From contig NZ_RBXB01000003.1 in assembly GCF_003634775.1 (NCBI RefSeq), forward strand, positions 496,001 to 560,000: a stretch of DNA of 64,000 nt, given 5' to 3'. The notes beneath the pieces were generated by a model that did not search any database, was not told where the DNA came from, and saw nothing but the letters and a program-made list of their open reading frames with translations. Position numbers and translations under genes: made by a program. How positions within the stretch are numbered: position 1 is the first letter of the stretch; every line of letters begins with the position of its first letter. The DNA comes from Chryseobacterium defluvii (GTDB taxonomy: Bacteria; Bacteroidota; Bacteroidia; Flavobacteriales; Weeksellaceae). Positions 26,117 through 33,626 of this stretch are shown one piece after another.

Positions 26117-27490
26117 TTAATTATCGATCAGAACCCTTATTCCGAACTTCATATTAAAATTCAGTGGTTTTTCTTTATAAATGGTATTAAGAGAACTATT
26201 ATCCTTAAAATGATAGCTTACACCCGGTTCTGCATAGATTCCTATATTGTTTATTATTTTGTATTGAAATCCCAATCCGCCGTTCACAGAGAATTGAGTA
26301 GGTTTACTTTCCAAGTTTTCTGTTTTCTCTTCTTTCACCTCATCATTGACAATATATTTTGTTTTGACATTTCCTGCCACAGCCTTTTCTACAAGAGCTC
26401 CTCCTGTAATGTATCCCGTGAATCTGCCTTTTTGGACGGCATTATAATTAACCTGCACCGGGATTCCTATATAATGAACCGACTGGTCACTTTTAATGAG
26501 ATTAGAGCTGCTTCCGGAACGAAGTTCAGAGGACAGTTTTGTATAGTTCACACCCGTTCCTATTCCCCATTTTTTCCCTACATTATAATACAGTGAAACG
26601 CCTAATGTTACCGGTATTTTATGTCTTACTTTTGCCTTCACCTCTTCATCTTGGTTGGCCAATAATATTTGGGTCAGAGGATTTTCATGGAAATCCGAAA
26701 TATGGAATACCTCATCTACACTCATCGGACTTCCGCTCATGGTTGCATATCCGGGAAACTGCTGCGCCGAACCGGAAGATGTGCTTCCGGTCAATAAGTT
26801 CAGCATCCAGGATTTTTTAGACTGGTGTTTTGCCAATTTGGATTTTTCTTTTACAACAGATTCTTCAAGCTTTGAAAGCTCATCCTGTACTTCTTCAACT
26901 TTCTGACTTTCAGGGGTCGTCTTTTGTTCCTGAACTATCGTTGTATTTTGTTTTAAAATTTCTGCATTTTCAGTACTCCTTTGAGTATTTATTTTCAATT
27001 CTTTATCCTTATTATTTTCGTTCATTATTTTGTCAAGGATATTTTCGAAAATATTTTTTTGTGAGGCTTGAGGTAATACAGCATATCCGTCATTGTTTTT
27101 CTCTGAACGATCTTCAGTTGTACTCCTGTTTTCTGTTGAAACGATCTGATCATTCGAGAGCTTGCGATTTACAGTTTTATCCTGGGAGTATGTTTCTTTT
27201 TGCAGAAGCTCTTCATTAGCCATGTTAAATAATCTCTTCCCAATAATCAACAGGAAAGCAATGGCCGCAGCAACTGCTGCTATGCGATATAATAATGGTT
27301 TAATAGTATATCCTGAAGCTTTTTCTTCTTTTTTCTCCGGTTCATGATTATCCGTTGTAAAAACGACTCCTTTGTTTTTATCATCTTCACTGAATAATTC
27401 ATCTCTGATGTCATCCCACCATTCATCCGGAACATCCTCGGTGTGATCTTCCATCTTTCTCCGCAGGTTATTTAACCATTGATTACTCAT
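26117..27490 (-). CDS. Membrane protein with anti-sigma-like N-terminus and C-terminal outer-membrane beta-barrel domain
   Basis: A 457-residue protein. The frame is open to 27583, but the ATG at 27488-27490 (MSNQWLNNLRRKMEDH) overlaps the end of the sigma-factor gene by eight bases and fits the usual arrangement. Residues ~1-65 are acidic and cytoplasmic (DVPDEWWDDIRDELF), a single membrane helix follows (LLYRIAAVAAAIAFLLIIGKR), then a Lys/Glu/Gln-rich linker, and from about residue 290 a beta-rich region like the OMP_b-brl family (PVTLGVSLYYNVGKKWGIGTGVNYT, quoted in parts; FTGYITGGALVEKAV; NGGLGFQYKIINNIGIYAEPG). It is probably the regulator of the adjacent ECF sigma factor. Confidence 0.78.
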   Translation of the reverse strand: MSNQWLNNLRRKMEDHTEDVPDEWWDDIRDELFSEDDKNKGVVFTTDNHEPEKKEEKASGYTIKPLLYRIAAVAAAIAFLLIIGKRLFNMANEELLQKETYSQDKTVNRKLSNDQIVSTENRSTTEDRSEKNNDGYAVLPQASQKNIFENILDKIMNENNKDKELKINTQRSTENAEILKQNTTIVQEQKTTPESQKVEEVQDELSKLEESVVKEKSKLAKHQSKKSWMLNLLTGSTSSGSAQQFPGYATMSGSPMSVDEVFHISDFHENPLTQILLANQDEEVKAKVRHKIPVTLGVSLYYNVGKKWGIGTGVNYTKLSSELRSGSSSNLIKSDQSVHYIGIPVQVNYNAVQKGRFTGYITGGALVEKAVAGNVKTKYIVNDEVKEEKTENLESKPTQFSVNGGLGFQYKIINNIGIYAEPGVSYHFKDNSSLNTIYKEKPLNFNMKFGIRVLIDN

Positions 27491-28049
27491 ATTGTGCTTC
27501 TTTTGACATTTTATATTCTTTAACTTTCTGAACAAGCATTGCTTTAGCTCTGTGAAATTGTGACGCCGAAGAATTTTCTGCAATTCCTAAAAGCGCTGCA
27601 ATTTCTTTGTGGCTTTTCATTTCAAATACATACAGGTTAAAAACTGTTCTGTACCCTTCAGGAAGAGACCGGATCATTTTCATAATGGCCGTTTGTGGTA
27701 TTTTCTCAAGGTTAGGCTCTTCTTCATTCGGGAGGTCAGGAAAATCAAATTCTCCATCAATTAATTTGAAATCCGTGTTTTGCCTGATATATTTCAACGA
27801 TTCATTGACTACAATGCGGGTAATCCAGGCTTTTAAAGAACCATTTCCCCTGTATTCAAATGATTCTATGGCCCGAAACATCTTTATAAAGCTGTTTTGT
27901 AATACATCATGTACATCTTCCTTCCCGGTAATATAGCGTGAGCACACATAGGACAGATGACCGGAATAAGCACTGAAAAGTTCTTTCCAGGCTTCTTCTT
28001 CTTTTCGCAAAAGACGGTCTGCCAAAATCTGCTCCTTAGTTTCTTTCAT
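27483..28049 (-). CDS. ECF RNA polymerase sigma factor
   Basis: A 188-residue sigma-70 family protein of the extracytoplasmic-function class. Region 2 is seen as EDVHDVLQNSFIKMFRAIESF with the GNGSLKAWITRIVVNESL segment. Region 4 is the helix-turn-helix in RSLPEGYRTVFNLYVFEMKS, then HKEIAALLGIAENSSASQFHRAK. Its stop overlaps the start of the membrane/beta-barrel gene by eight bases, a standard sigma/anti-sigma layout. The signal and the regulon are not visible. Confidence 0.93.
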   Translation of the reverse strand: MKETKEQILADRLLRKEEEAWKELFSAYSGHLSYVCSRYITGKEDVHDVLQNSFIKMFRAIESFEYRGNGSLKAWITRIVVNESLKYIRQNTDFKLIDGEFDFPDLPNEEEPNLEKIPQTAIMKMIRSLPEGYRTVFNLYVFEMKSHKEIAALLGIAENSSASQFHRAKAMLVQKVKEYKMSKEAQYE

Positions 28050-28141
28050 TTATTTTATACTCCTGATTGTGCGCTGTTTATCTCATGAAAAATAGATTGC
28101 GTTTTTTAAGGACGCAATCTATAAGCATCATCAACTATTAT

Positions 28142-28708
28142 TTAATTTTTTATGCAATAGGGGAAGTCATATTTAATTGTTGTAAAAGGGTCTATTATCA
28201 ATCCGTCCACTACTATTTTTTCTGCTACCAACCCAAATCTTAATGAGAAATCCTGCCCTACATAATACCCTTTCTGCTTGGCGGCAATCGTCACTACCGT
28301 ATTTTTGTTCACTCCGTCTACCGGGATCTGGAACTGGAGGGTTTTAGGGGCAAAAGTTAACTCTATCACGTTATTCGCTGTATTAATCTTGGTGGTATAG
28401 TCAAGATTATACTTCACTTTCCCAATCGCAACTAATGCGGCTTCCGTCTTCACAGGATCCTGAATTACAGTTTTTACAATTTCTCTTATAGGAAACTCTG
28501 CAAATTTAACGGTATCTTTTTTTGCAGTAAAATTTATTATTTTCTCTGACTGGATATTTCCTTGTGACGTTATCAGTTTTCCTTTATAATTTCCATTCAC
28601 ATCTTCCAATTTTACCGGAATCGGTTCATAATCATCTTCACAGGATATTAAAAAAAGGCTTAAAAATAAAACAGCCACAACAGCTTTAAGCACTATCAAT
28701 TTTTTCAT
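28142..28708 (-). CDS. DUF4840-like lipoprotein
   Basis: A 188-residue lipoprotein with lipobox LISC (FLSLFLISCEDDYEPIP). The mature part starts with a short domain around LEDVNGNYKGKLITSQGN and continues as a beta-sheet protein (DTVKFAEFPIREIVKTVI, NNVIELTFAPKTLQFQIPV, GYYVGQDFSLRFGLVAEKIV). This agrees with my memory of DUF4840, a Bacteroidota family of unknown function. Probably attached to the outer membrane. Single gene. Confidence 0.72.
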   Translation of the reverse strand: MKKLIVLKAVVAVLFLSLFLISCEDDYEPIPVKLEDVNGNYKGKLITSQGNIQSEKIINFTAKKDTVKFAEFPIREIVKTVIQDPVKTEAALVAIGKVKYNLDYTTKINTANNVIELTFAPKTLQFQIPVDGVNKNTVVTIAAKQKGYYVGQDFSLRFGLVAEKIVVDGLIIDPFTTIKYDFPYCIKN

Positions 28709-28845
28709 TGCTTTAATTCTTTACATTATACATTAATTGTGGTGCGCACTCATTGATATAAACCCCGGTTTTTGAAAATCTTGCATGAAGTTTTGAAAAA
28801 ATTGAAAAATTTAACATTTGACTTTTATCTGATAATTTCTATCAA

Positions 28846-28853
28846 TACATTTG
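28846..28853 (+). promoter_or_regulatory. -7 element before the HExxH gene
   Basis: TACATTTG matches TAnnTTTG exactly. The nearest upstream TTG (28818-28820) is 25 bases away, slightly long. The leader would be about 12 bases. Confidence 0.45.
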
Positions 28854-28869
28854 TCAAAACAATATTTGA

Positions 28870-29382
28870 ATGAATTTCGAGCAAGTAAGCCTACACCTTA
28901 ATGCTTATAAAGAGCATGATCAGATCATAGATGCGGCAGAATACCTGATCCATTCTTTCGGATTGGAGCATGATAATTTTGCGGGTTTTGGTTTCCGGGA
29001 AGAACTTTCTCCCAATTCTATGCTTTTAACAGCCGAAGGAGAACTGGGACAGCCCCAGAAGGTGATGATCCCTAAAAACATTTTCGATTTTGACCTGAGC
29101 CTGGTACTTAATATGGTAGCTCATGAAATGCTCCATGTAAGACAGAAGGCTCCGGGAAATGTAGTTGAAGATAAAAATGAACGTGAATTTCAGGCCTATT
29201 ACGAAATGCTCTTCCACAAAGTTTTCCCACAAATTCCTGATGTTTCAGATTTTCACAAGAAGTTTTTCGGAAATAAAGCGTTGGAATATTACCGGAGAAT
29301 GGGTGAAGGCTCGGAATTACAGCATAAATATGCAGAACAGAAAACAGAAGTAGAACAATTGATTAATTCTTTACCGTTATGA
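28870..29382 (+). CDS. Uncharacterised protein with HExxH motif
   Basis: A 170-residue protein without signal peptide. A hydrophobic helix leads into AHEMLHVRQKAP (HExxH about residue 81), followed by EREFQAYYEMLF, where the acidic residues could be the third zinc ligand, as in gluzincin-like peptidases. The N-terminal region (AEYLIHSFGLEHDNFAGFGF) and the C-terminal helix do not match a family I know. A metallopeptidase is plausible but unproven. The gene overlaps csaA by four bases (ATGA), so the two are translationally coupled. Confidence 0.7.
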   Translation: MNFEQVSLHLNAYKEHDQIIDAAEYLIHSFGLEHDNFAGFGFREELSPNSMLLTAEGELGQPQKVMIPKNIFDFDLSLVLNMVAHEMLHVRQKAPGNVVEDKNEREFQAYYEMLFHKVFPQIPDVSDFHKKFFGNKALEYYRRMGEGSELQHKYAEQKTEVEQLINSLPL

Positions 29383-29723
29383 TAAAGCCGGAAATAACAT
29401 GGGAAGATTTTGAGAAAATAGATATAAGAACCGGAACTATTATTTCCGTAAATGATTTTGAAAAGGCAAAAAATCCCTCTTATCAGTTAGAAATCGACTT
29501 CGGGGATTTGGGCATCAAAAAATCTTCTGCCCAGATTACTGCATTTTATAAAAAAGAAGACCTGATCGGCAAACAAATCTTAGCAGTCCTCAATTTCCCT
29601 AAAAAGCAGATCGCCAATTTTTTCAGCGAATGCCTGGTATTAGGTGTTTATGGGGATAATAAGCAGGAAGTGACTTTATTAACAACGTCACTTCCCACTA
29701 AAAATGGTTTTCAAGTAGGCTAA
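29379..29723 (+). CDS. csaA: tRNA-binding domain chaperone CsaA
   Basis: A 114-residue OB-fold protein of the CsaA/Trbp111 type, which binds tRNA and is described as a chaperone with export-related activity. The sequence shows WEDFEKIDIRTGTIISVNDF, YQLEIDFGDLGIKKSSAQIT and ILAVLNFPKKQIANFFSECLVLG, the usual landmarks (D-R-G-I, S-QI, NFP-KQI---SE-L-LG). Full family length. It is coupled to the HExxH gene and ends three bases before a convergent lipoprotein gene. Confidence 0.9.
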   Translation: MIKPEITWEDFEKIDIRTGTIISVNDFEKAKNPSYQLEIDFGDLGIKKSSAQITAFYKKEDLIGKQILAVLNFPKKQIANFFSECLVLGVYGDNKQEVTLLTTSLPTKNGFQVG

Positions 29724-29725
29724 TC

Positions 29726-30499
29726 CTACTGTTGTAGCGTTTTAGTTCCTAGATTGGTGATCTGTCCGAATGTTACCGATACGTTACCTGTATTTTCATC
29801 ATTATACCCGGTACTGTCATCTGCATCATATGATACAGTATAGGCACCCTGGGCTAAACCGGAAAACATAAAGAAACCGTCCGGGTTTGGTATGGCAGTG
29901 GCAATAGTGTCCGAAGCCACAATAGCGTGTACTACTGCATCAGCTGCGGCAGGCTGTACATATCCTTTTATCTGTCCGTTTGTCAGCTCCGAAAAAGTCC
30001 TGATCACAGGTTTTAAGATATAAGACCCGTTTCCGGTAGTTACCACAGATCTTCCCGCATCGAAGTCTATCCATACGGTATAAGCTCCATTGGCGGCTAA
30101 AGTCTGATGCCAGTTAAATTTAAGACCGCTCTGTTGTGCAGAAGGAGTCTGCAAAGGATAAGTCACACCATTGACAACCAAGGTGTTATTAGGCCCAAGC
30201 ACCATTCTCATCTGAGAAACATCTCCGGTCGGAAGTACGGCCTGTCCCAAAACGACATCGGTTCCGTTTTTAAAATTAAGAAGATTATACACTCCGGGAC
30301 TTGGGAAATTCAATGGGACCCACTGTCCATTACTGTTAATTTCGATTCTTTGAATATCGACATTAACGGCATCATACGCTGCGGGGCCGTCTGTAAGCCT
30401 CACATTGACTGTAGCAGTATCATTTCCATCAGAATCATCATCACATGACCCCATGAAAAGCAAGCAAATACTGCTTCCTAGAATTAATAGCTTCTTCAT
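29726..30499 (-). CDS. DUF4382 lipoprotein
   Basis: A 257-residue lipoprotein with lipobox FMGSC (SSICLLFMGSCDDDSDG). The domain DUF4382 spans about 30-170: ATVNVRLTDGPAAYDAVNVD, IQRIEINSNGQWVPL, LNFKNGTDVVLGQAVLPTGD and QMRMVLGPNNTL. A carboxypeptidase-like Ig region follows (GQIKGYVQPAAADAVVHAIV, FFMFSGLAQGAYTVSYD). Predicted to lie on the outer membrane; function unknown. The gene is monocistronic and convergent with csaA. Confidence 0.88.
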   Translation of the reverse strand: MKKLLILGSSICLLFMGSCDDDSDGNDTATVNVRLTDGPAAYDAVNVDIQRIEINSNGQWVPLNFPSPGVYNLLNFKNGTDVVLGQAVLPTGDVSQMRMVLGPNNTLVVNGVTYPLQTPSAQQSGLKFNWHQTLAANGAYTVWIDFDAGRSVVTTGNGSYILKPVIRTFSELTNGQIKGYVQPAAADAVVHAIVASDTIATAIPNPDGFFMFSGLAQGAYTVSYDADDSTGYNDENTGNVSVTFGQITNLGTKTLQQ

Positions 30500-30579
30500 A
30501 AAATATATTTTGTCTATATTAAACGCTTTGATAGTTCATATATTATGCCATCCCTTTCAATCTTAAAAAAACAAAAAAA

Positions 30580-31284
30580 ATGATACAGCACATTCCTCTG
30601 GAAAAAATTTTATTCCTTGACATTGAAACAGTTCCAGGCGCAGCCTTGTGGGAAGACCTTTCGGAAACCGACCAAAAATTGTGGGACAAAAAAACAAGAT
30701 TCCAAAGAAAAGAAGAAATTACCGCAGAAGACTTTTATTCGGAAAGAGCCGGAATTATGGCGGAATTTGGAAAGATCATCTGTATTACCATCGGAATGCT
30801 AGAAAAAAATGAAACGTTAAGGATCAAAAGTTTTGCAGGCCACGATGAAAAGAAAATGCTTCAGGAATTTGGTGAAATTTTTAACAGCCCCAGACTCCGG
30901 GATGTCATTCTTTGTGCCCATAATGGAAAAGAATTCGATTTCCCCTGGATAGCAAGACGATTTCTGATCAATGGGATGCAACCTCCGGTTCCTTTTCAAA
31001 TGTTTGGCAAAAAGCCCTGGGAAATTCCTCATATCGATACGATGGAGCTTTGGAAATTCGGAGATTATAAAAGTTTTGTCTCCCTGGAACTCCTTGCCCA
31101 CGTTTTTGGAATTCCTACCCCTAAAGATGATATAGACGGCTCAATGGTTTCATCAATTTACTACATAGAAAAAGACTTGCAAAGAATTGTTGACTATTGT
31201 GAAAAAGATGTCTTAACTTTGGCAAATATTTTCCGGCGTATGCGTCAGGAAGATTTATTGAAAAGGTATATCAATTTAGATTAA
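30580..31284 (+). CDS. 3'-5' exonuclease (PolB-like, RNase H fold)
   Basis: A 234-residue DnaQ-superfamily nuclease of the predicted PolB-like exonuclease group. The three exo motifs are visible: Exo I FLDIETVPG with Asp/Glu, Exo II AHNGKEFDFPWIARRF, and Exo III IVDYCEKDVLTLANIFRR. Residues between them (KAPWEIPHID-like KKPWEIPHIDTMELWKFGD, then SLELLAHVFGIPTPKDDIDG) are typical. It probably acts in DNA repair or turnover. Only three bases separate it from the DUF59 gene downstream. Confidence 0.9.
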   Translation: MIQHIPLEKILFLDIETVPGAALWEDLSETDQKLWDKKTRFQRKEEITAEDFYSERAGIMAEFGKIICITIGMLEKNETLRIKSFAGHDEKKMLQEFGEIFNSPRLRDVILCAHNGKEFDFPWIARRFLINGMQPPVPFQMFGKKPWEIPHIDTMELWKFGDYKSFVSLELLAHVFGIPTPKDDIDGSMVSSIYYIEKDLQRIVDYCEKDVLTLANIFRRMRQEDLLKRYINLD

Positions 31285-31287
31285 AAA

Positions 31288-31614
31288 ATGAAATTTACAG
31301 ACGATCAGATTGCTGATATCGGAGAAGATATCATAAAGGTACTTAAATCTGTGTATGACCCTGAAATCCCGGTGGATATTTATGAGTTAGGACTGGTTTA
31401 TGATGTACAGATCTCCGATGAAGGCGATGTAAAAATTATCATGACACTTACTACCCCGAACTGCCCTGTTGCAGAAACTCTTCCACAGGAAGTGAAAGAT
31501 AAGGTTTCGGAGGTAGAGCATGTGAAAAGTGTGGATTTAGAGCTTACATTCGAACCAAGCTGGAATAAGGATATGATGAGTGAAGAAGCGAAGTTTGAAC
31601 TCGGAATGCTTTAA
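31288..31614 (+). CDS. DUF59/MIP18-family Fe-S assembly protein (SufT-like)
   Basis: A 108-residue protein of the MIP18 family, which helps mature iron-sulfur proteins. Landmarks are VLKSVYDPEIPVDIYELGLV, MTLTTPNCPVAETLP with the reactive Cys, and VDLELTFEPSWNKDMMSEEA. This is the standard single-domain Bacteroidota form, commonly found near suf genes. Here it follows an exonuclease gene and is closed by a strong terminator. Confidence 0.9.
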   Translation: MKFTDDQIADIGEDIIKVLKSVYDPEIPVDIYELGLVYDVQISDEGDVKIIMTLTTPNCPVAETLPQEVKDKVSEVEHVKSVDLELTFEPSWNKDMMSEEAKFELGML

Positions 31615-31623
31615 TACAATATA

Positions 31624-31647
31624 AAACCGCAGAACTTTCTGCGGTTT
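31624..31647 (+). terminator. Terminator after the DUF59 gene
   Basis: AAACCGCAGA-ACTT-TCTGCGGTTT is a 10-bp perfect stem followed by TTGTTTTTT. Confidence 0.88.
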
Positions 31648-31654
31648 TTGTTTT

Positions 31655-32491
31655 TTAGATATCTTTTGCTATTTCTTTATCTCTTCTGCTCCACTCACTC
31701 CAGGAACCCACATACAGGTTAGGAATCTGGAAACCAGCATAATCCAAAGCCAGAATGGTATGACAGGCCGTCACTCCCGATCCACAATGAATGATCAGTT
31801 TTCCAGGCTTATTCTCTAACAATTTTTGATATTTTTCTTTTAATGCTTCAGGTGACAAGAAGTTTCCGTTTTCATCAAGATTTTCTGAAAAAGGAATATT
31901 AATGGCTCCCGGAATATGTCCCGCCACCAAATCTATCGGTTCTGATTCTCCTTTATAACGATAAGCATCTCTGACGTCAATTACAGCAGAAGAATGGTTT
32001 ATCAGTTCACTTTCAACATCTTCCAGGCTTGATACAGGAAGAAGCCAATTTTCTTTTTTAATTATTGGAGTTCTATTAAAAGATTCTTCTCCCAGTGAAA
32101 ACTCTACCCCCGCTTTCTCTGCAGCCTGTATTCCTCCGTTTAATACCTGAACATTTTCAAAACCAAAAGCTTTTAGCATCCACCATGCCCTTGCTGCTGC
32201 ATTGGAGCCACTTTTATCATCATAGACTATAATATGTGACTTTTCCGAAATTCCCAACTTTGAAAGAGTTTCACTAAATTTTTCGATATCAGGAAGCGGA
32301 TGTCTTCCTCCAAAAGCTGCATTTTCTCCAATTTCTGCCATATCCTTGTCCAAATCAATGAATCTGGCTCCTTTGATATGTTTATCCAGATATGTTTGAT
32401 GCATATCTTTTCCTGTTCTTGCATCAAGGATAATAAGGTTTCCGTTTTGGAAAATTTCTTTTAATTCGGAAGGAGAAATAATTGGAGACAT
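31655..32491 (-). CDS. sseA: Sulfurtransferase (rhodanese / mercaptopyruvate type)
   Basis: A 278-residue protein with two rhodanese domains. The inactive N-terminal domain shows ILDARTGKDMHQ and HIKGARFIDLDKDM; the active one shows VIDVRDAYRYKGESEPID, GHIPGAINIPFSENLD and the catalytic loop HCGSGVTACHT. The CGSGVTA loop is the mercaptopyruvate sulfurtransferase form rather than the CRKGVT loop of thiosulfate rhodanese. It probably moves sulfane sulfur to thiol acceptors in the cytoplasm. It is preceded by two REP-like palindromes. Confidence 0.92.
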   Translation of the reverse strand: MSPIISPSELKEIFQNGNLIILDARTGKDMHQTYLDKHIKGARFIDLDKDMAEIGENAAFGGRHPLPDIEKFSETLSKLGISEKSHIIVYDDKSGSNAAARAWWMLKAFGFENVQVLNGGIQAAEKAGVEFSLGEESFNRTPIIKKENWLLPVSSLEDVESELINHSSAVIDVRDAYRYKGESEPIDLVAGHIPGAINIPFSENLDENGNFLSPEALKEKYQKLLENKPGKLIIHCGSGVTACHTILALDYAGFQIPNLYVGSWSEWSRRDKEIAKDI

Positions 32492-32525
32492 TTTACTGAT
32501 TTTGGTTTAATTAAAAAAATAAGTT

Positions 32526-32579
32526 TTGGCTAAAGCCAATGTGTCCTTGCCAATATATAAGACGGGCTAAAGCCCGTCT
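32526..32579. repeat. Pair of GGCTAAAGCC-centred palindromes (REP-like)
   Basis: TTGGCTAAAGCCAA (32526-32539) and AGACGGGCTAAAGCCCGTCT (32560-32579) are two hairpins sharing the core GGCTAAAGCC. They lie between the HMG-CoA-lyase-like gene and the sulfurtransferase gene. The shared core and close pairing suggest REP-type repeats; only two copies were noticed in this window. Confidence 0.6.
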
Positions 32580-32589
32580 CTATTGATTT

Positions 32590-33438
32590 TTAAAAATGAA
32601 AAATATCTTTTGCCTTGTTATAAGAGCTTTCAAAGTTCAGGAGATTCAGGGTATGATCAATTTTCTCTACACTCATGAAGTTAATCACCTGCTCTGTAGG
32701 CATATTTCCAACCAGATCATCTTTTGCCATTGGGCATCCGCCGATTCCTTTTATGGCACTGTCGAATCTTCTGCAACCTTTATCATAAGCTGCTTTTAAT
32801 TTTGAGTAGGAATCTTCATAACGGTTATGAAAATGCCCGCCGAAATTGATCTCCGGATATTTCGCCGGTATCTTTTCAAACAAAAGAGAGATGGTTTCCG
32901 GAGTGGCAACTCCCGTTGTATCAGAAAGTAAGATGTTTTTAATTCCAATTTCCGAAAACCTTTGTGCCCAGAAATCCACATCTTCCCATTTCCACATTTC
33001 GCCGTAAGGATTTCCAAATGCCATTGAAAAATAAATGTTGAGTTCTCTATTCTCTTTTTTCGTCAGCTCAAGCATTTTAACAATTTCATTAAATGCTTCT
33101 TCCTGACTTTTATTCGTATTTCTGTGTTGAAAAGTTTCAGAAATTGAAAATGGAAATCCTAAAATATCTACCGACTGATGAGCTAATGCTTTTTCCGCTC
33201 CTCTGTAATTTCCTATAATTGCAGAAACTTTGGTGTTGGATAAAGATTTATCTATACTTTCAGCAACTTCAGCAGAATCAGCCATTTGCGGAATTGCTTT
33301 CGGTGAAACAAAACTCAGGCAGTCCAAAACATCAAACCCAACTTCCATTAAAGAGTTGATATAATCTATTTTTTTTTGTGTCGGGATAAACTCTCCCCAA
33401 CCTTGCATGGCGTCTCGAGGACATTCGGTAAGAAACAT
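32590..33438 (-). CDS. Hydroxymethylglutaryl-CoA lyase-like enzyme (DRE-TIM)
   Basis: A 282-residue TIM-barrel lyase expected to cleave HMG-CoA to acetyl-CoA and acetoacetate (leucine degradation). Metal and active-site motifs are visible: LTECPRDAMQGW at the start (E-PRD), SFVSPKAIPQMAD, SDTTGVATPE, GGHFHNRYEDS and GIGGCPMAKDDLVGN, with the catalytic Cys of the HMGL signature. The GGHFHNR His pair binds the divalent metal. Length is slightly below 300, normal for bacterial forms. Substrate could also be a related 3-hydroxy-acyl-CoA. Confidence 0.88.
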   Translation of the reverse strand: MFLTECPRDAMQGWGEFIPTQKKIDYINSLMEVGFDVLDCLSFVSPKAIPQMADSAEVAESIDKSLSNTKVSAIIGNYRGAEKALAHQSVDILGFPFSISETFQHRNTNKSQEEAFNEIVKMLELTKKENRELNIYFSMAFGNPYGEMWKWEDVDFWAQRFSEIGIKNILLSDTTGVATPETISLLFEKIPAKYPEINFGGHFHNRYEDSYSKLKAAYDKGCRRFDSAIKGIGGCPMAKDDLVGNMPTEQVINFMSVEKIDHTLNLLNFESSYNKAKDIFHF

Positions 33439-33599
33439 TTCTACTTTTTGATTTTCTCAAATATAATAAAACTAAACCATTCGATATAAGGATCACACGA
33501 AGTTAATATTATTTTGGTTTTCAAACATTTATACACGATTCATCCTATCAATGATTAAATATCCAAAAGCCGATAATAGAGACTGACCCTCAAAATCGT

Positions 33600-33607
33600 T
33601 ACCTTTG
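33600..33607 (+). promoter_or_regulatory. -7 element of the pepT promoter
   Basis: TACCTTTG is an exact TAnnTTTG match, 20 bases before the pepT ATG. No TTG is seen at the expected -33 spacing. Confidence 0.5.
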
Positions 33608-33626
33608 TTAAAATTTATATTATCTA

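Noticed and set aside
32526..32579. Rho-independent terminator
   Set aside because: Both hairpins lack a following T tract on either strand and share a common core, so a repeat element is more likely.
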